DNA of 64,000 nt from Phaeodactylibacter luteus (GCF_007993045.1 NZ_VOOR01000008.1:62001-126000), one strand, 5' to 3'; shown: positions 35,097-44,081, counted from the first letter of the stretch. Translations and numbers: made by a program. The notes: generated by a model from the sequence alone, not told the origin.

Positions 35097-35916
35097 TGGC
35101 CACTTCGTCTAGCTGTTCGTGCTCTTCCCGCATCTGGTTTTCCACAATGTAAACGTAGCGCAGGCGGCTCAGGTCATTCACCAGCTCTACCTTAACTTGG
35201 TAGAAGTTTTCTCCGGCCGGAAGGGCAATCTCCGCAACTTTCCCCACCATGATCCCTTCCGGGAACAGGTTGGAGTAGCCGCTTGTCACTACCGTATCGC
35301 CCTCTAGCAGCGCAGCGTGCTTAGGGATGGCCTCAAGCGTCAGGTAACGAGGGCTTTTGCCATTCCAGGTCAGGGTGCCAAAGTAACCGCTGCTGGCAAT
35401 CTCAGCCTTGATCCGGGACTCCCGGTGCAGGATAGACATGACCAGGCTGAAGTGATCGGAGACAGCCAGCACCACGCCAGCTATGCCTTCGGTAGCAATC
35501 ACACCCATGCCCGGCTCCACGCCATGAAGCCGGCCTTTGTCCAACCGGAAAGTATTGGAAAGTGAAGTCACTTCATTACTGACCACGTTAGCCCCTATGA
35601 AGGTGTAGAGCGGCTCCGATGCTTCGCTGAAAGCAGTATCCCGCTTGATAGCATTGCGGTAGCGGGCGTTGTCCAACTGCTCCATCAGCGCTATATTGGC
35701 CCCTTGCAGGCGAATGACTTCCTCCCGGAGGCCAACATAATCCCCAATGCGGTCTACGGTAGCTTCGGTAGAAGCCGCTGCCAGCCCAAGAGAATTCCCC
35801 CAAATGGCCCGCTGCCGGTGGTTGAACTGCACAGCCATAAACAGCGCAATCCCTTCCAAAGCCAAGAACAGCAGGAAGTTGCCATAAGTCGCAAAAAGCT
35901 GTAACAGGCCTCTCAT
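35089..35916 (-). CDS. mreC: Rod-shape protein MreC
   Basis: The 275-residue protein has a short N-terminal cytoplasmic segment and membrane helix (about 9-28), a coiled coil (55-90, LREEVIRLQGANIALMEQL), and a beta-rich periplasmic domain (FIGANVVSNEV, VTSGYSNLFPEGIMVGKV) typical of MreC. It scaffolds PBP2 and links it to MreB. The ATG at 35916 is used; an in-frame GTG two codons upstream (35922) is possible. Confidence 0.93.
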   Translation of the reverse strand: MRGLLQLFATYGNFLLFLALEGIALFMAVQFNHRQRAIWGNSLGLAAASTEATVDRIGDYVGLREEVIRLQGANIALMEQLDNARYRNAIKRDTAFSEASEPLYTFIGANVVSNEVTSLSNTFRLDKGRLHGVEPGMGVIATEGIAGVVLAVSDHFSLVMSILHRESRIKAEIASSGYFGTLTWNGKSPRYLTLEAIPKHAALLEGDTVVTSGYSNLFPEGIMVGKVAEIALPAGENFYQVKVELVNDLSRLRYVYIVENQMREEHEQLDEVANE

Positions 35917-35961
35917 GGCCACGCAGGTTTAATCGTTTGCAATCGTATGCAACTGTTGTAG

Positions 35962-36993
35962 CTACACACTCTTCCGGTCGATGAGGAAGGAGAACCGGTC
36001 TGTATTCTTGAGCGCAATGCCAGTGCCGTGCACAACAGCACGCAGGGGGTCTTCGGCAATATGGACTTTGAGCTTGGTCTTTTGTGCCACCCTTTTGTCC
36101 AAACCGCGCAGCATAGCGCCACCCCCAGTGAGGTAAATACCGGTACGATAGATGTCAGAGGCCAGCTCCGGCGGCGTCGTCTCTAAGGCCTTGAGTATGG
36201 CATCTTCAATTTTTGAGATGGATTTGTCCAAAGAATGGGCAATCTCGCTGTAGGAAATTTTGATCTGCTTAGGGATACCGGTCATGAGATCGCGCCCGTT
36301 GACGGCATAATCCTCCGGTGGGGTCTCGAGCTCATGTAGGGCAGAGCCCACATGGATTTTGATCTGTTCTGCCGTACGCTCGCCGATCAGGATGTTGTGC
36401 TGCCGCTTCATGTAGCTCATGATATCGCTGGTGAACTCGTCCCCTGCAATTCGGATAGACTGGTCGCAAACAATACCGGAAAGCGCGATAACAGCGATTT
36501 CAGTGGTGCCCCCCCCAATATCGATGATCATGTTGCCGACGGGCTCTTCCACGTCAAGGCCTATACCCAGGGCAGCGGCCATAGGCTCGTGGATGAGGTA
36601 AGTCTCTTTGGAGTCGACGTGGTCGGCAGAATCAAAAACTGCTCTTTTCTCCACTTCCGTAATGCCAGAAGGGATGCAGATCACCATTTTCATATGAGTA
36701 AAGAACCGGCGGCGGCGGCCGATCATATTGATCATGCCTTCAATCATGCTTTCGGCGGCCTGAAAGTCTGCGATCACCCCATCTTTCAGAGGGCGGACCG
36801 TTTTGATTTCTTCATGCGTTTTCTCGTGCATCTGCATGGCCTTGTTACCGACCGCTATCGTTTCGCCTGTACGGCGGTTGATCGCAACAATTGAAGGCTC
36901 ATCCACGACGATCTTGCCGTCCTGAATGATGAGGGTATTGGCAGTGCCAAGGTCGATAGCAAGTTCTTGGGTAAAAAAGCTGAAGAGTTTCAT
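35962..36993 (-). CDS. mreB: Cell-shape actin homologue MreB
   Basis: The 343-residue protein matches MreB from LAIDLGTANTLI near 12 (phosphate loop 1) through MIDIGGGTTEIAVIALSG near 161 (phosphate loop 2) to GIYLTGGGAMLRGLDKR near 287 (adenosine motif). It forms membrane-bound filaments that direct peptidoglycan synthesis. It is the first gene of the operon mreB-mreC-mreD-mrdA-folA. A 316-base leader region with a dyad at 37233-37251 lies upstream. Confidence 0.97.
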   Translation of the reverse strand: MKLFSFFTQELAIDLGTANTLIIQDGKIVVDEPSIVAINRRTGETIAVGNKAMQMHEKTHEEIKTVRPLKDGVIADFQAAESMIEGMINMIGRRRRFFTHMKMVICIPSGITEVEKRAVFDSADHVDSKETYLIHEPMAAALGIGLDVEEPVGNMIIDIGGGTTEIAVIALSGIVCDQSIRIAGDEFTSDIMSYMKRQHNILIGERTAEQIKIHVGSALHELETPPEDYAVNGRDLMTGIPKQIKISYSEIAHSLDKSISKIEDAILKALETTPPELASDIYRTGIYLTGGGAMLRGLDKRVAQKTKLKVHIAEDPLRAVVHGTGIALKNTDRFSFLIDRKSV

Positions 36994-37309
36994 TAAGCCT
37001 ATATCCTGATTTGATTGGCGTCTAGCCGTTCCTTTTCAATTTGTTCTAGCGTGCGTGCGCACCCTGTTTTTGCGTAAGCTCCAATAACGCAGCTGACGCC
37101 CTGCTATTGCAAGAGTGCGCCATATTTCCGCGTTGAAAATAGCATTTTTCCACCGTTAAACAGAAAAATATTGAGGCTGCAATAGGTTTTTGCGCCATTG
37201 CAACAGCAACTTGGCCAGCCGGAGCGCCCTCCTTGTGCCAATATGGCACAAAGCAACACATTTTTTAGTGGAAAAGGAAGCCCTGCAGCGCTTTCCGGCA
37301 GCGAAGGGG
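36994..37309. other. Upstream region of the mre operon
   Basis: 316 bases without a gene. It contains an AT-rich part (37120-37190) that could hold the mreB promoter (reverse-strand TATTTTTC is close to the TAnnTTTG consensus) and a dyad at 37233-37251. Confidence 0.45.
37233..37251. promoter_or_regulatory. Perfect dyad TTGTGCCA-ATA-TGGCACAA
   Basis: 8-bp perfect arms around a 3-base centre, operator-like in size, about 240 bases upstream of mreB and just downstream of the M16-like gene. It could be a regulator site or part of a weak terminator for a plus-strand transcript (a T-run follows at 37261). Confidence 0.35.
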
Positions 37310-38581
37310 TCAGGCCCCTACCACGACTTCCCACATATCTTCCTTCCGGAAATACTTCCTGGCCAGTTGCCGCAGGCTTTCTGGCTGTACAGCCTTCACC
37401 GCCTGCACCAATTGCCCGAACTTGCTCAGGGGCTGCCCTTCCAGTACGAAGGTGCGCACCACTTCCGAGATATTGAAGGGCCCGTCCACCATAGTCAGGA
37501 AGTTGCCTAGCAGATAATTGCGCACCATCTGCAGCTCTTCCTCCGGGATGAGCTCTTCTTGCAAGCGCTCCATCTCTAGGTAGATCTGCTCCAGCGTATC
37601 CGGCACATAAGCTTGGCTCACCTCGGTGCCCACATAAAAGCAGCCCCCGTAGCGCATGGTGTCCAGCATACTGTAAATATTGTACGTGTAGCCCTTTTCT
37701 TCCCGTATGTTCTCCATGAGGCGGGAGCCAAAGTACCCGCCCAGCACGGTATTCAGCACGTAAAAGCTTTCATAGTCTTCGTGCCCCTTGCCAAACAGCT
37801 TGCGCCCTATCCGCAGGGCCGATTGGCTGGCCTCGCCCTGCTGAAAATATACCCGTTCAGGGCGGGTCTCTACAGCTGCTACATCGGGCACTGCTGCTTC
37901 GCCGGGCGGGACTGCACGGCTCAGTGCCTCATCGATGGCCGCTAAGGCGCTATCCGCAACTTTGCCGCTGATAAAAACCGCAGCATTCCCAGCGCGGAAC
38001 AGCCTTTCGTGGTGGGCCAGGAGGTCTTGCCGCTGCAATGCTCCGTAGGCTGCAGCAGTACTGTTGTAGCCGTAGGGGTGGCGTTCGCCAAAAAACAGCT
38101 CGGTAATTTGGCGATAAGCCACGGTATCGTTTTTGGACAGGTCTACCGCAAGGCGCTGCTGATTGCGGCGGATGAAAGCCTGCAGCTCCTCTTCCGGGTA
38201 ACGGGGGCAGGAAAGCACATCCTCCAGCACCGGCAGCAAAGCCCCGAGGTGCTTGTTCAGGCTGTACAAGACAACGTTTGCGGTGTCCATCTGAAAGGGC
38301 AAGCTCAGGCTGCCCCCATAGAAGTCCAATATTTCGGCTACGTCAGCCCCACTGTAGCGTGCCCCGCCTTCCCGCAGCAGGCTGGTAGCTGCCCGTGCAA
38401 CGAGGGGCTTGCGCTCGAAAGGCCGGCCCGCATGGAAAGCTACCTCCAGCTTGATCACTTCCTGTGTGCCTTTGCTCGTTACGTAGGCCGGCATGCCATT
38501 GGACAACCGCAGGCAGCGGGGCTCAGGGAGGGCCAGGGTGGCGATGTCATGAATCTGAGGGGGGCGGGTACGGTCTGGCAT
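37310..38581 (-). CDS. M16 peptidase homologue lacking the zinc site
   Basis: The 423-residue protein has the M16 fold (N-terminal half with VAFHAGRPFERKPLVARAAT; C-terminal half with YFGSRLMENIREEKGYTYNIYS near 278-299, which carries the conserved Arg and Tyr of the non-catalytic half). The HxxEH zinc motif is absent. Many Bacteroidota encode a catalytic and a non-catalytic M16 protein that act as a pair. Here the catalytic candidate is 12 kb away (50093-51391). It is transcribed away from dnaN. Confidence 0.92.
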   Translation of the reverse strand: MPDRTRPPQIHDIATLALPEPRCLRLSNGMPAYVTSKGTQEVIKLEVAFHAGRPFERKPLVARAATSLLREGGARYSGADVAEILDFYGGSLSLPFQMDTANVVLYSLNKHLGALLPVLEDVLSCPRYPEEELQAFIRRNQQRLAVDLSKNDTVAYRQITELFFGERHPYGYNSTAAAYGALQRQDLLAHHERLFRAGNAAVFISGKVADSALAAIDEALSRAVPPGEAAVPDVAAVETRPERVYFQQGEASQSALRIGRKLFGKGHEDYESFYVLNTVLGGYFGSRLMENIREEKGYTYNIYSMLDTMRYGGCFYVGTEVSQAYVPDTLEQIYLEMERLQEELIPEEELQMVRNYLLGNFLTMVDGPFNISEVVRTFVLEGQPLSKFGQLVQAVKAVQPESLRQLARKYFRKEDMWEVVVGA

Positions 38582-38633
38582 ATCTCATCGTCTGTTTGGG
38601 GCAGGGCTATGAGCCAAAGCCCATTTGATGCCC

Positions 38634-38654
38634 TTATCAACAACCTGTGGAATA
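38634..38654. promoter_or_regulatory. DnaA-box-like pair upstream of dnaN
   Basis: TTATCAACA (38634-38642) differs from the TTATCCACA consensus at one position. On the other strand TATTCCACA (38646-38654) matches at 7 of 9. Two near matches in 21 bases could bind DnaA, but such matches also occur by chance. Confidence 0.3.
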
Positions 38655-38683
38655 CTATTGATGTTAAAATGCCCGAAATATCC

Positions 38684-38691
38684 TATTTTTG
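38684..38691 (+). promoter_or_regulatory. Bacteroidota-type -7 box for dnaN
   Basis: TATTTTTG matches TAnnTTTG, 161 bases before the dnaN ATG. An ATTG at 38657-38660 could be a weak -33 element (23-base spacing). Confidence 0.45.
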
Positions 38692-38852
38692 CTGATATTT
38701 CGGCGAGTTTTCATATCGAGCGCTTGTTCGTAAGTTTTTGCGCCCGGGCTGCACAGCCCAAAGGTGAAACTACAAACAACACGCTGACAACCGGGAGTTC
38801 CGCTGCCCGTGAAACCACCCCTTTTTCATCCGTCAAATTTAGCTGACAGACT

Positions 38853-39968
38853 ATGAAATTTAGCGTTTCTTCCTCAGAGCTTCTCAAACGCCTCCAAATC
38901 GTAGGGGGCGCTATTGGTTCCAACCCGGTACTGCCTATTTTGGAAGACTTCCTCTTTACGATTTCCAACAATCGCCTGCGCATCGCCGCAACGGACCTGG
39001 AAACTTCCATCACTACTGAGATAGAGGTCATGTCTGATACAGACGGCGTGGTGGCAGTGCCCGCCAAAATCCTGCTCGAAACCCTGAAAGCCCTGCCGCA
39101 GCAGCCGATCACTTTTACGGTCAATGAAGAAAATTTCGGCATCGAAATTACTTCTGCGTATGGCAAGTACAAACTGGCCGGAGAAGATGGGCAGGACTTT
39201 CCTAATATACCGCAGCCCGATACCGTGGATACGCTGAAAATCAACGGTGCGGCACTGACGCATGGCATCACCAAAACTATTTTTGCGGCCAGCAATGACG
39301 AGCTGCGCCCCGCAATGACCGGAGTCTACTTCCAAGTCGATTTCAACAAGCTCGTGCTTGTAGCAACAGATGCCCACAAACTGGTGAAATACACCTTCAA
39401 TGAGGTCGGCAGTGAAGTCTCTACTTCTTTTATCGTGCCCAAGAAAGCGCTCAACCTGCTTAAAGGCTCCCTGCCAGAAAAAGATGAGGTGACCGTCTCC
39501 TTCAATGCAGCCAACGCTTTCTTTTCTTTTGGGGACACAGAGCTCGTCTGCCGCCTTATCGACGCCCGCTACCCGGATTACAACGCGGTCATCCCTGTCG
39601 ATAACCCGAATACCCTGACGCTGGCCCGCTCTGATTTCCAAAACTCCCTCAAGCGGATTGCCATCTATGCCAACAAAACGACCAATCAGGTCATCCTGAA
39701 TATCAACGACGGCAGCCTAACCATCTCTGCACAAGACCTGGACTTCTCCAATGAGGCCACCGAGCAGCTGGCCTGCACCTATGAAGGGGACCCCCTCACT
39801 ATTGGCTTCAACGCCAAGTTCTTGGTCGAAATGCTCAATGTGCTGGAGTCTGATGAAGTCAAAATAGAATTGTCTACGCCGACCCGGGCAGGCATCCTCC
39901 TGCCTGCAGAGGAAATGGAAGGGGAAGAGATACTGATGCTGGTCATGCCAGTAATGTTGAGCAATTAA
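38853..39968 (+). CDS. dnaN: DNA polymerase III beta sliding clamp
   Basis: The 371-residue product has the three clamp domains of normal length: MKFSVSSSELLKRLQIVGGAI at the start (first 20 residues typical), RLRIAATDLETSITTEI near 43, ELRPAMTGVYFQVD near 150, and the C-terminal MLVMPVMLSN (the usual MPMR-type end is VMPVMLS). It encircles DNA and tethers the polymerase. It is followed at 17 bases by a lipoprotein gene and then nadD. Confidence 0.96.
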   Translation: MKFSVSSSELLKRLQIVGGAIGSNPVLPILEDFLFTISNNRLRIAATDLETSITTEIEVMSDTDGVVAVPAKILLETLKALPQQPITFTVNEENFGIEITSAYGKYKLAGEDGQDFPNIPQPDTVDTLKINGAALTHGITKTIFAASNDELRPAMTGVYFQVDFNKLVLVATDAHKLVKYTFNEVGSEVSTSFIVPKKALNLLKGSLPEKDEVTVSFNAANAFFSFGDTELVCRLIDARYPDYNAVIPVDNPNTLTLARSDFQNSLKRIAIYANKTTNQVILNINDGSLTISAQDLDFSNEATEQLACTYEGDPLTIGFNAKFLVEMLNVLESDEVKIELSTPTRAGILLPAEEMEGEEILMLVMPVMLSN

Positions 39969-39985
39969 ATGCCAAGTCCCAGGTT

Positions 39986-40465
39986 ATGAGGCTCCCGCTA
40001 AAAATAGGCGCATGGCTTTTACTCTGCCTGCTTTTCCAGGCCTGTTCGGCAAAAGAAGAAGGCAGCGGCAGTACGCCGCCTTCCTCTCCCGAAGAGGTGC
40101 TCAAAGCTTATCAGGCCTTGGTCGATCAGAATAAGTTTGAGCAGGCCAAACGCCTGAGCACGGCTGCTAACCAAGATTGGCTCACTGAGCTTGCCAGCAT
40201 CCTCGAAGGGGAACAGCCCGATAGCACGCTGTTCCAAACTGAATTCCTTGCTATACATTGCGAAGGCCTTGGGGATACCTTGCGCTGCAACTGTGTGCTG
40301 GAGGATCAGTACGAAAAGTATACTTCCGACTATTACCTCGTGAAAGCCAACGGGCAATGGCTGGTGGATGCGCCTAAAGATGACGTTCAGATAGAAGGCG
40401 ATATACTGGAAAACCTGCCCGACACACTGCTGCAAGAGCTTATGGAAGAAGCTCCCGGGCAGTAA
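39986..40465 (+). CDS. DUF4878-like lipoprotein
   Basis: The 159-residue product has a lipoprotein signal (LLLCLLFQAC, Cys near 20), a Ser/Pro linker and a small NTF2-like domain: SPEEVLKAYQALVDQNKFEQAKRL near 33, and a closing YYLVKANGQWLVDAPKDD segment near 116. This is the pattern of DUF4878 and similar periplasmic domains. Function unknown. It lies 17 bases after dnaN and 18 bases before nadD, so the three are probably cotranscribed. Confidence 0.83.
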   Translation: MRLPLKIGAWLLLCLLFQACSAKEEGSGSTPPSSPEEVLKAYQALVDQNKFEQAKRLSTAANQDWLTELASILEGEQPDSTLFQTEFLAIHCEGLGDTLRCNCVLEDQYEKYTSDYYLVKANGQWLVDAPKDDVQIEGDILENLPDTLLQELMEEAPGQ

Positions 40466-40483
40466 TCTAAATTAGTGAATACT

Positions 40484-41065
40484 ATGCCGGCACTCCAAAC
40501 CGGGCTCTTCTTTGGTTCCTTCAACCCGGTGCATATCGGGCACCTCATCATCGCCAACTTCATGGCTACCCAAACACCGCTGGACGAAGTGTGGATGGTC
40601 GTGTCTCCGCAAAACCCCTTAAAGCCCAAGAAAAGCCTCGCTCGGGATTATGACCGCCTCCACCTTGTACAGATTGCCATTGAAGACAACCCGCAGCTGA
40701 GGGCCTCTGATATTGAATTCGGAATGCCCAAGCCTTCTTATACCGTAGACACTCTGGCCTACCTCAAAGAAAAATACCCAAGCCGGGACTTTACGCTGAT
40801 CATGGGCGGTGACAACCTCGCTACCCTCCATAAATGGAAAAACTTTGAGCACCTCCTCGCTGAGCACCAAATCTTTGTCTACCAAAGGCCTGAGTACAGC
40901 TTGGGCGAGCTCTCCGGCCACCCCCATGTCCACCTCTTTGAAGCACCGATGATGCACATCTCTGCGAGCTACATCCGTAATTGCCTTAAGCACGGCCATT
41001 CTGTGCGCTACCTGGTGCCCGAGCCTGTCTTCCGGTACCTGGAAAAGACCCCTCTTTACCAGTAG
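40484..41065 (+). CDS. nadD: Nicotinate-nucleotide adenylyltransferase
   Basis: The 193-residue product has the nucleotidyltransferase motif GLFFGSFNPVHIGHLIIAN at 7-25 (HxGH as HIGH), a central SYTVDTLAYLKEKYP near 85, and the C-terminal ISASYIRNCLKHG near 157 (ISxTxxR type). It adenylates nicotinate mononucleotide in NAD synthesis. A GTG at 40475 is in frame, but the ATG at 40484 is preferred. It is the third gene after dnaN. Confidence 0.95.
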   Translation: MPALQTGLFFGSFNPVHIGHLIIANFMATQTPLDEVWMVVSPQNPLKPKKSLARDYDRLHLVQIAIEDNPQLRASDIEFGMPKPSYTVDTLAYLKEKYPSRDFTLIMGGDNLATLHKWKNFEHLLAEHQIFVYQRPEYSLGELSGHPHVHLFEAPMMHISASYIRNCLKHGHSVRYLVPEPVFRYLEKTPLYQ

Positions 41066-41120
41066 CGATTAGGCTAGATGATATTTTGCCGTTTATCAAA
41101 TGCTGGCCTCTTTAACCGGC

Positions 41121-41159
41121 AAAAAAACACAGCCCTCCGCTGGCATGAAGGGCTGTGTT
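41121..41159 (-). terminator. Intrinsic terminator (minus strand)
   Basis: Perfect 11-bp arms (41126-41136 and 41149-41159) followed on the minus strand by seven T (41127-41121). It may also stop nadD transcripts from the other side. Confidence 0.75.
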
Positions 41160-41280
41160 CAAAAACCGATAACACTAAATATCCCCAGTAGATGCCGGGT
41201 ATCCGCCGAGCTAATGGGGTGCAGTATGAAAAGATGTCCACTACAGGGCTATGCCCTGTTAGTGAATGGCTCATTTTGAT
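41121..41280 (-). ncRNA. Small RNA candidate 2 (minus strand)
   Basis: A TAGATTTG box (reverse of 41285-41292) matches the TAnnTTTG consensus. A putative transcript of about 160 bases follows with three stems: CACT-a-ACAGGGC/GCCCTGTAGTG (about 41262-41237), a long stem closed by CCCCA/TGGGG (about 41218-41182), and a terminator AACACAGCCCT/AGGGCTGTGTT with seven T (41159-41121). The upstream minus-strand gene seems to end at its own stem-loop (41377-41404), so this would be a separate unit. No -33 element is obvious. Confidence 0.42.
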
Positions 41281-41284
41281 GGGG

Positions 41285-41292
41285 CAAATCTA
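41285..41292 (-). promoter_or_regulatory. -7 box of small RNA candidate 2
   Basis: Reverse complement TAGATTTG fits the TAnnTTTG consensus. The -33 region is poor. Confidence 0.35.
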
Positions 41293-41376
41293 CAGCAGCA
41301 CAGGCGTTGGCACCATGACATTTGTCACTGAGCGCTATTTTTTCTTTCTCCCTATCGGGGATCCGCACAACAAGAA

Positions 41377-41419
41377 GCCCGTACCAAAAACTAATGGCAC
41401 GGGCCCTCCCTCACGGGAG
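41377..41419 (-). terminator. Stem-loops after the thioredoxin-TPR gene
   Basis: GCCCGTACCA (41377-41386) pairs with TGGCACGGGC (41395-41404), 10 bp with one G-U on the minus-strand transcript, followed there by TTCTTGTT. A smaller hairpin CTCCC-TCAC-GGGAG (41406-41419) precedes it. Likely end of the minus-strand thioredoxin-TPR transcript. Confidence 0.55.
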
Positions 41420-41549
41420 CAAGGAACAGTTTTTTGTGGTCTTCAAGCCAAATCCGATCACTAAAACTGCTGTGGATCAATACGTTTTACCGTGGATGGC
41501 TAACAGCCATACGCCAAAAGTGTTTACCGGAGCCCATCAGCACTTCGTG

Positions 41550-42323
41550 CTAATACAAAGCCATATCAAAACGCCGGCGGTAATGCTTCGTCAGTGGGGC
41601 ATCAGCGCCCCAAGCATGGAATAAGGCAATAGCGGCCCGCCTCGGCAAGTCATTGGCATAAGCCTTGTCCGCCATCACGGCCTGTATAACCTGTTTTATA
41701 GCCTCCTCATTCTGTTCTGCCCTCAGTGCGTTTTGTGCCTGCAGCAGCGCCTGCCCCGCAGCGCTCGGATCCGGGGCGTGCTGCATCAGCTCAGCCAAAG
41801 CCCGCACCGTTTCTACCTGATCGTGGAGCGGGCTGCCCATAGGGATGGGCGCCAACAGTGCCAATGCCCTTTCTGGGCTAGGCACTACGACGGCCATGGC
41901 CAAAGCGAGCCGGGCATCTTGCATATCCGGATATTGAGCTACAAAAGCTTCCAGCTCGGAGAGGGCCCCCGCTTCGCCCAAGCGGTCCAAAATATGCCCC
42001 AACACCTCCTTACGAGCATCGGGCAGGGTATTCGCCAGCCATTCCTGAATCTGAGGGCGGGACAAAGCGCCAGCAAATTCGCCTATGACTTCACCACGGT
42101 AAAACATTTTTACATTAGGGATACTACGGATCTGGTACTGTGCAGCCAGCTGCTGCTCTTCCTCTGTATTCAATTTCACCAGGTCCCACCGGTCCTGCTC
42201 TTCGCTAGCCAGCTGTTCTATCACAGGGCCAAGGACACGGCAGGGGCCGCACCAGGGCGCCCAAAAGTCGACCACTACAGGGCGTTCATAACTTCGGCCG
42301 ATCACATCTTTTTGAAAGTCCAT
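41550..42323 (-). CDS. Thioredoxin-TPR co-chaperone (YbbN/CnoX-like)
   Basis: The 257-residue product has an N-terminal thioredoxin domain (1-105) with the active site WAPWCGPC near 21-28 and SIPNVKMFYRGEVIGEFAG near 66-84. Residues 110-257 are helical and TPR-like (AFVAQYPDMQDARLALAMA, a terminal ALFHAWGADAPLTKHYRRRF). This is the CnoX/YbbN layout, a holdase that protects clients from oxidation in enteric bacteria. Unlike E. coli CnoX, which has SxxC, this one keeps both cysteines. Confidence 0.92.
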   Translation of the reverse strand: MDFQKDVIGRSYERPVVVDFWAPWCGPCRVLGPVIEQLASEEQDRWDLVKLNTEEEQQLAAQYQIRSIPNVKMFYRGEVIGEFAGALSRPQIQEWLANTLPDARKEVLGHILDRLGEAGALSELEAFVAQYPDMQDARLALAMAVVVPSPERALALLAPIPMGSPLHDQVETVRALAELMQHAPDPSAAGQALLQAQNALRAEQNEEAIKQVIQAVMADKAYANDLPRRAAIALFHAWGADAPLTKHYRRRFDMALY

Positions 42324-42450
42324 AGCTAAATTTGATTTGGAAAGCGCAAAAAAATGTACTCCGCATAGGGGAGCACCACTTATTAATACATCATGGTATT
42401 ACAATAGGTTCGCCCCCTGCCAGGGTGGCGGATGGCTAAAACCAACCGAT

Positions 42451-43059
42451 ATGATGTACAAAATTTTGCTCTTTTGGCTGCTGTTCACCCTACTTGGGCT
42501 CAGCCCTGCCCATGCCCAGCACGATGCGCTTTTTGACGATGTAAACACCCTTGGCGGCTTTGGCGGCCCCATACTGGAGTTCAGCAGTATCAACGGCCAG
42601 CTCGTAGCAGATGTAGGCGGGGGCGGAGCCATTATGCTTGACGAATTTTTCATAGGCGGTTATGGCATGGGCACCGGCTACCCGGAGGCCAAGATACAGC
42701 GCAACATAGATGGCGAAATCCTTGAGATAGACTACGGGCTGGAGTTTAGGCACGGCGGGCTTTGGTTTGGGTATGTCCAGCAGATTCAGCGCAAAGCTCA
42801 TCTTTATACCAGCCTGAAAACCGGATGGGGCAGTGCCACCCTCCAACACGAACAGTACGGCCTTCCAAAAGACCGGCTGTTGGTGCTCACGCCGGAGGTG
42901 GGCGTTGAGGTCAATATGACCTCCTTTTTTAAGTTGGGGCTGACCGGCGGCTACCGGATCGTCACCGGCGCCAATGCCCTTCCCGGGCTTGGCAACCGGG
43001 ATTTCAGCAGCCCTACAGGCACACTGACTTTCCGCTTTGGCGGCTTTGGCCATTATTAG
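42451..43059 (+). CDS. Secreted small beta-barrel-like protein, paralogue of the 313-888 gene
   Basis: The 202-residue product has a signal peptide (MMYKILLFWLLFTLLGLSPAHA) and a Gly-rich beta body (DVNTLGGFGGPILEFSSING, MLDEFFIGGYGMGTGYP), ending in LTFRFGGFGHY. The GLTGGYRIVTG and DFSSPTG segments match the end of the first gene in the window. It could be a small outer-membrane barrel. The frame is open from 42337; the ATG at 42451 starts the signal peptide. It is divergent from the thioredoxin-TPR gene. Confidence 0.82.
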   Translation: MMYKILLFWLLFTLLGLSPAHAQHDALFDDVNTLGGFGGPILEFSSINGQLVADVGGGGAIMLDEFFIGGYGMGTGYPEAKIQRNIDGEILEIDYGLEFRHGGLWFGYVQQIQRKAHLYTSLKTGWGSATLQHEQYGLPKDRLLVLTPEVGVEVNMTSFFKLGLTGGYRIVTGANALPGLGNRDFSSPTGTLTFRFGGFGHY

Positions 43060-43088
43060 GCCCGATGCGCCTGCAAAGTGCCCAGCCC

Positions 43089-44003
43089 TTACCTGGCCAC
43101 TACTACCTTCCCGGCCCCAAGCTGTACGCCATCGGATAGCACCTGCCAAAAGTAAAGCCCCTCGGGCAGCCCCCACACGGAAAAGGAGCACTCCTGCGCG
43201 CCACCAGGCAGCAAAGGCTTTTTCAGGGCCACCTGCCCCGACAGGCCGGACAGCACCCAATATGCCGGCCGGCCAGCAGGCAGGGGCTTATTCCAGGCCA
43301 GCATAGCCTCAGCCTTGGCCGGGTTGGGGTATACCTGAAACTGCAAAGGCTCCGAAGGGGGGTGCACTGTATGGTTCGGAACACACCCCATAGGGCCTTC
43401 ATACAGCAGCCCTTCTGACGGATCCGCATAACAGGTCAGTTCGTCCCAAACAAAAGGGTGGCTGATGTAAAACCAAGACGGGCTAAAGCCCAGCCGGCGG
43501 TTGGGTATGATGCTCCCAAAGCCTTCATACAGGTCAAAATAGTACGTTGAATTCACCCTGATCAACCTTCGTGGGCCACTCCTTTCTAAGACGGTAAGGG
43601 TGAGGGTGTCTGTTTCAAGCCCTGTCCATATACGGGGCACTTCCATCTGCCAAGACTCGCCTGCTTCCTTCGCAAAATCAAGCACAAGCTTGAAAACCTC
43701 CGCCTCCCGGTCATAACGGTAGATTTGATGCCCATCCTGATGCACAATAAAGTCGGGAAAGTCATTTGTGCTGGGGGTCACCCCCCAATCCGCTTCCGGG
43801 ATGATGGTACAATACTTCCCTTGTATGATGGTATCCGATGTTACCGCCGCAGTATAATAAATAGGGTACCCCGGCGGGCAAGGGAAATTGGCAGGGGCGC
43901 ATTGGATATAATGCCCCCACTCAGCGCCTACAGGAGCAAAGGGGGCCTGAGCTGGCAGGAGAACCGGCAAAGCAAAAGCGATAAAAAACAAACAAGCTTT
44001 CAT
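43089..44003 (-). CDS. Secreted protein with T9SS type A sorting domain
   Basis: The 304-residue product has a signal peptide (MKACLFFIAFALPVLLPAQA), a central domain of about 190 residues with no family I recognise (two Cys pairs, CAPANFPCPPGYP and a later TCYADPSEGLLYEGPMGC), and a C-terminal type A sorting domain (FQVYPNPAKAEAMLAWN to LGAGKVVVAR, about 227-304). It should be exported through the type IX system. It is convergent with the barrel gene and lies next to EA copy 7. Confidence 0.88.
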   Translation of the reverse strand: MKACLFFIAFALPVLLPAQAPFAPVGAEWGHYIQCAPANFPCPPGYPIYYTAAVTSDTIIQGKYCTIIPEADWGVTPSTNDFPDFIVHQDGHQIYRYDREAEVFKLVLDFAKEAGESWQMEVPRIWTGLETDTLTLTVLERSGPRRLIRVNSTYYFDLYEGFGSIIPNRRLGFSPSWFYISHPFVWDELTCYADPSEGLLYEGPMGCVPNHTVHPPSEPLQFQVYPNPAKAEAMLAWNKPLPAGRPAYWVLSGLSGQVALKKPLLPGGAQECSFSVWGLPEGLYFWQVLSDGVQLGAGKVVVAR

Positions 44004-44081
44004 GTCAATATGGATTTTAGGGTAGGCAAAGCAATGGAGCGTTTATGCCCTACCTGATTTTGGCGGGGCCTTGTCTTCAGC

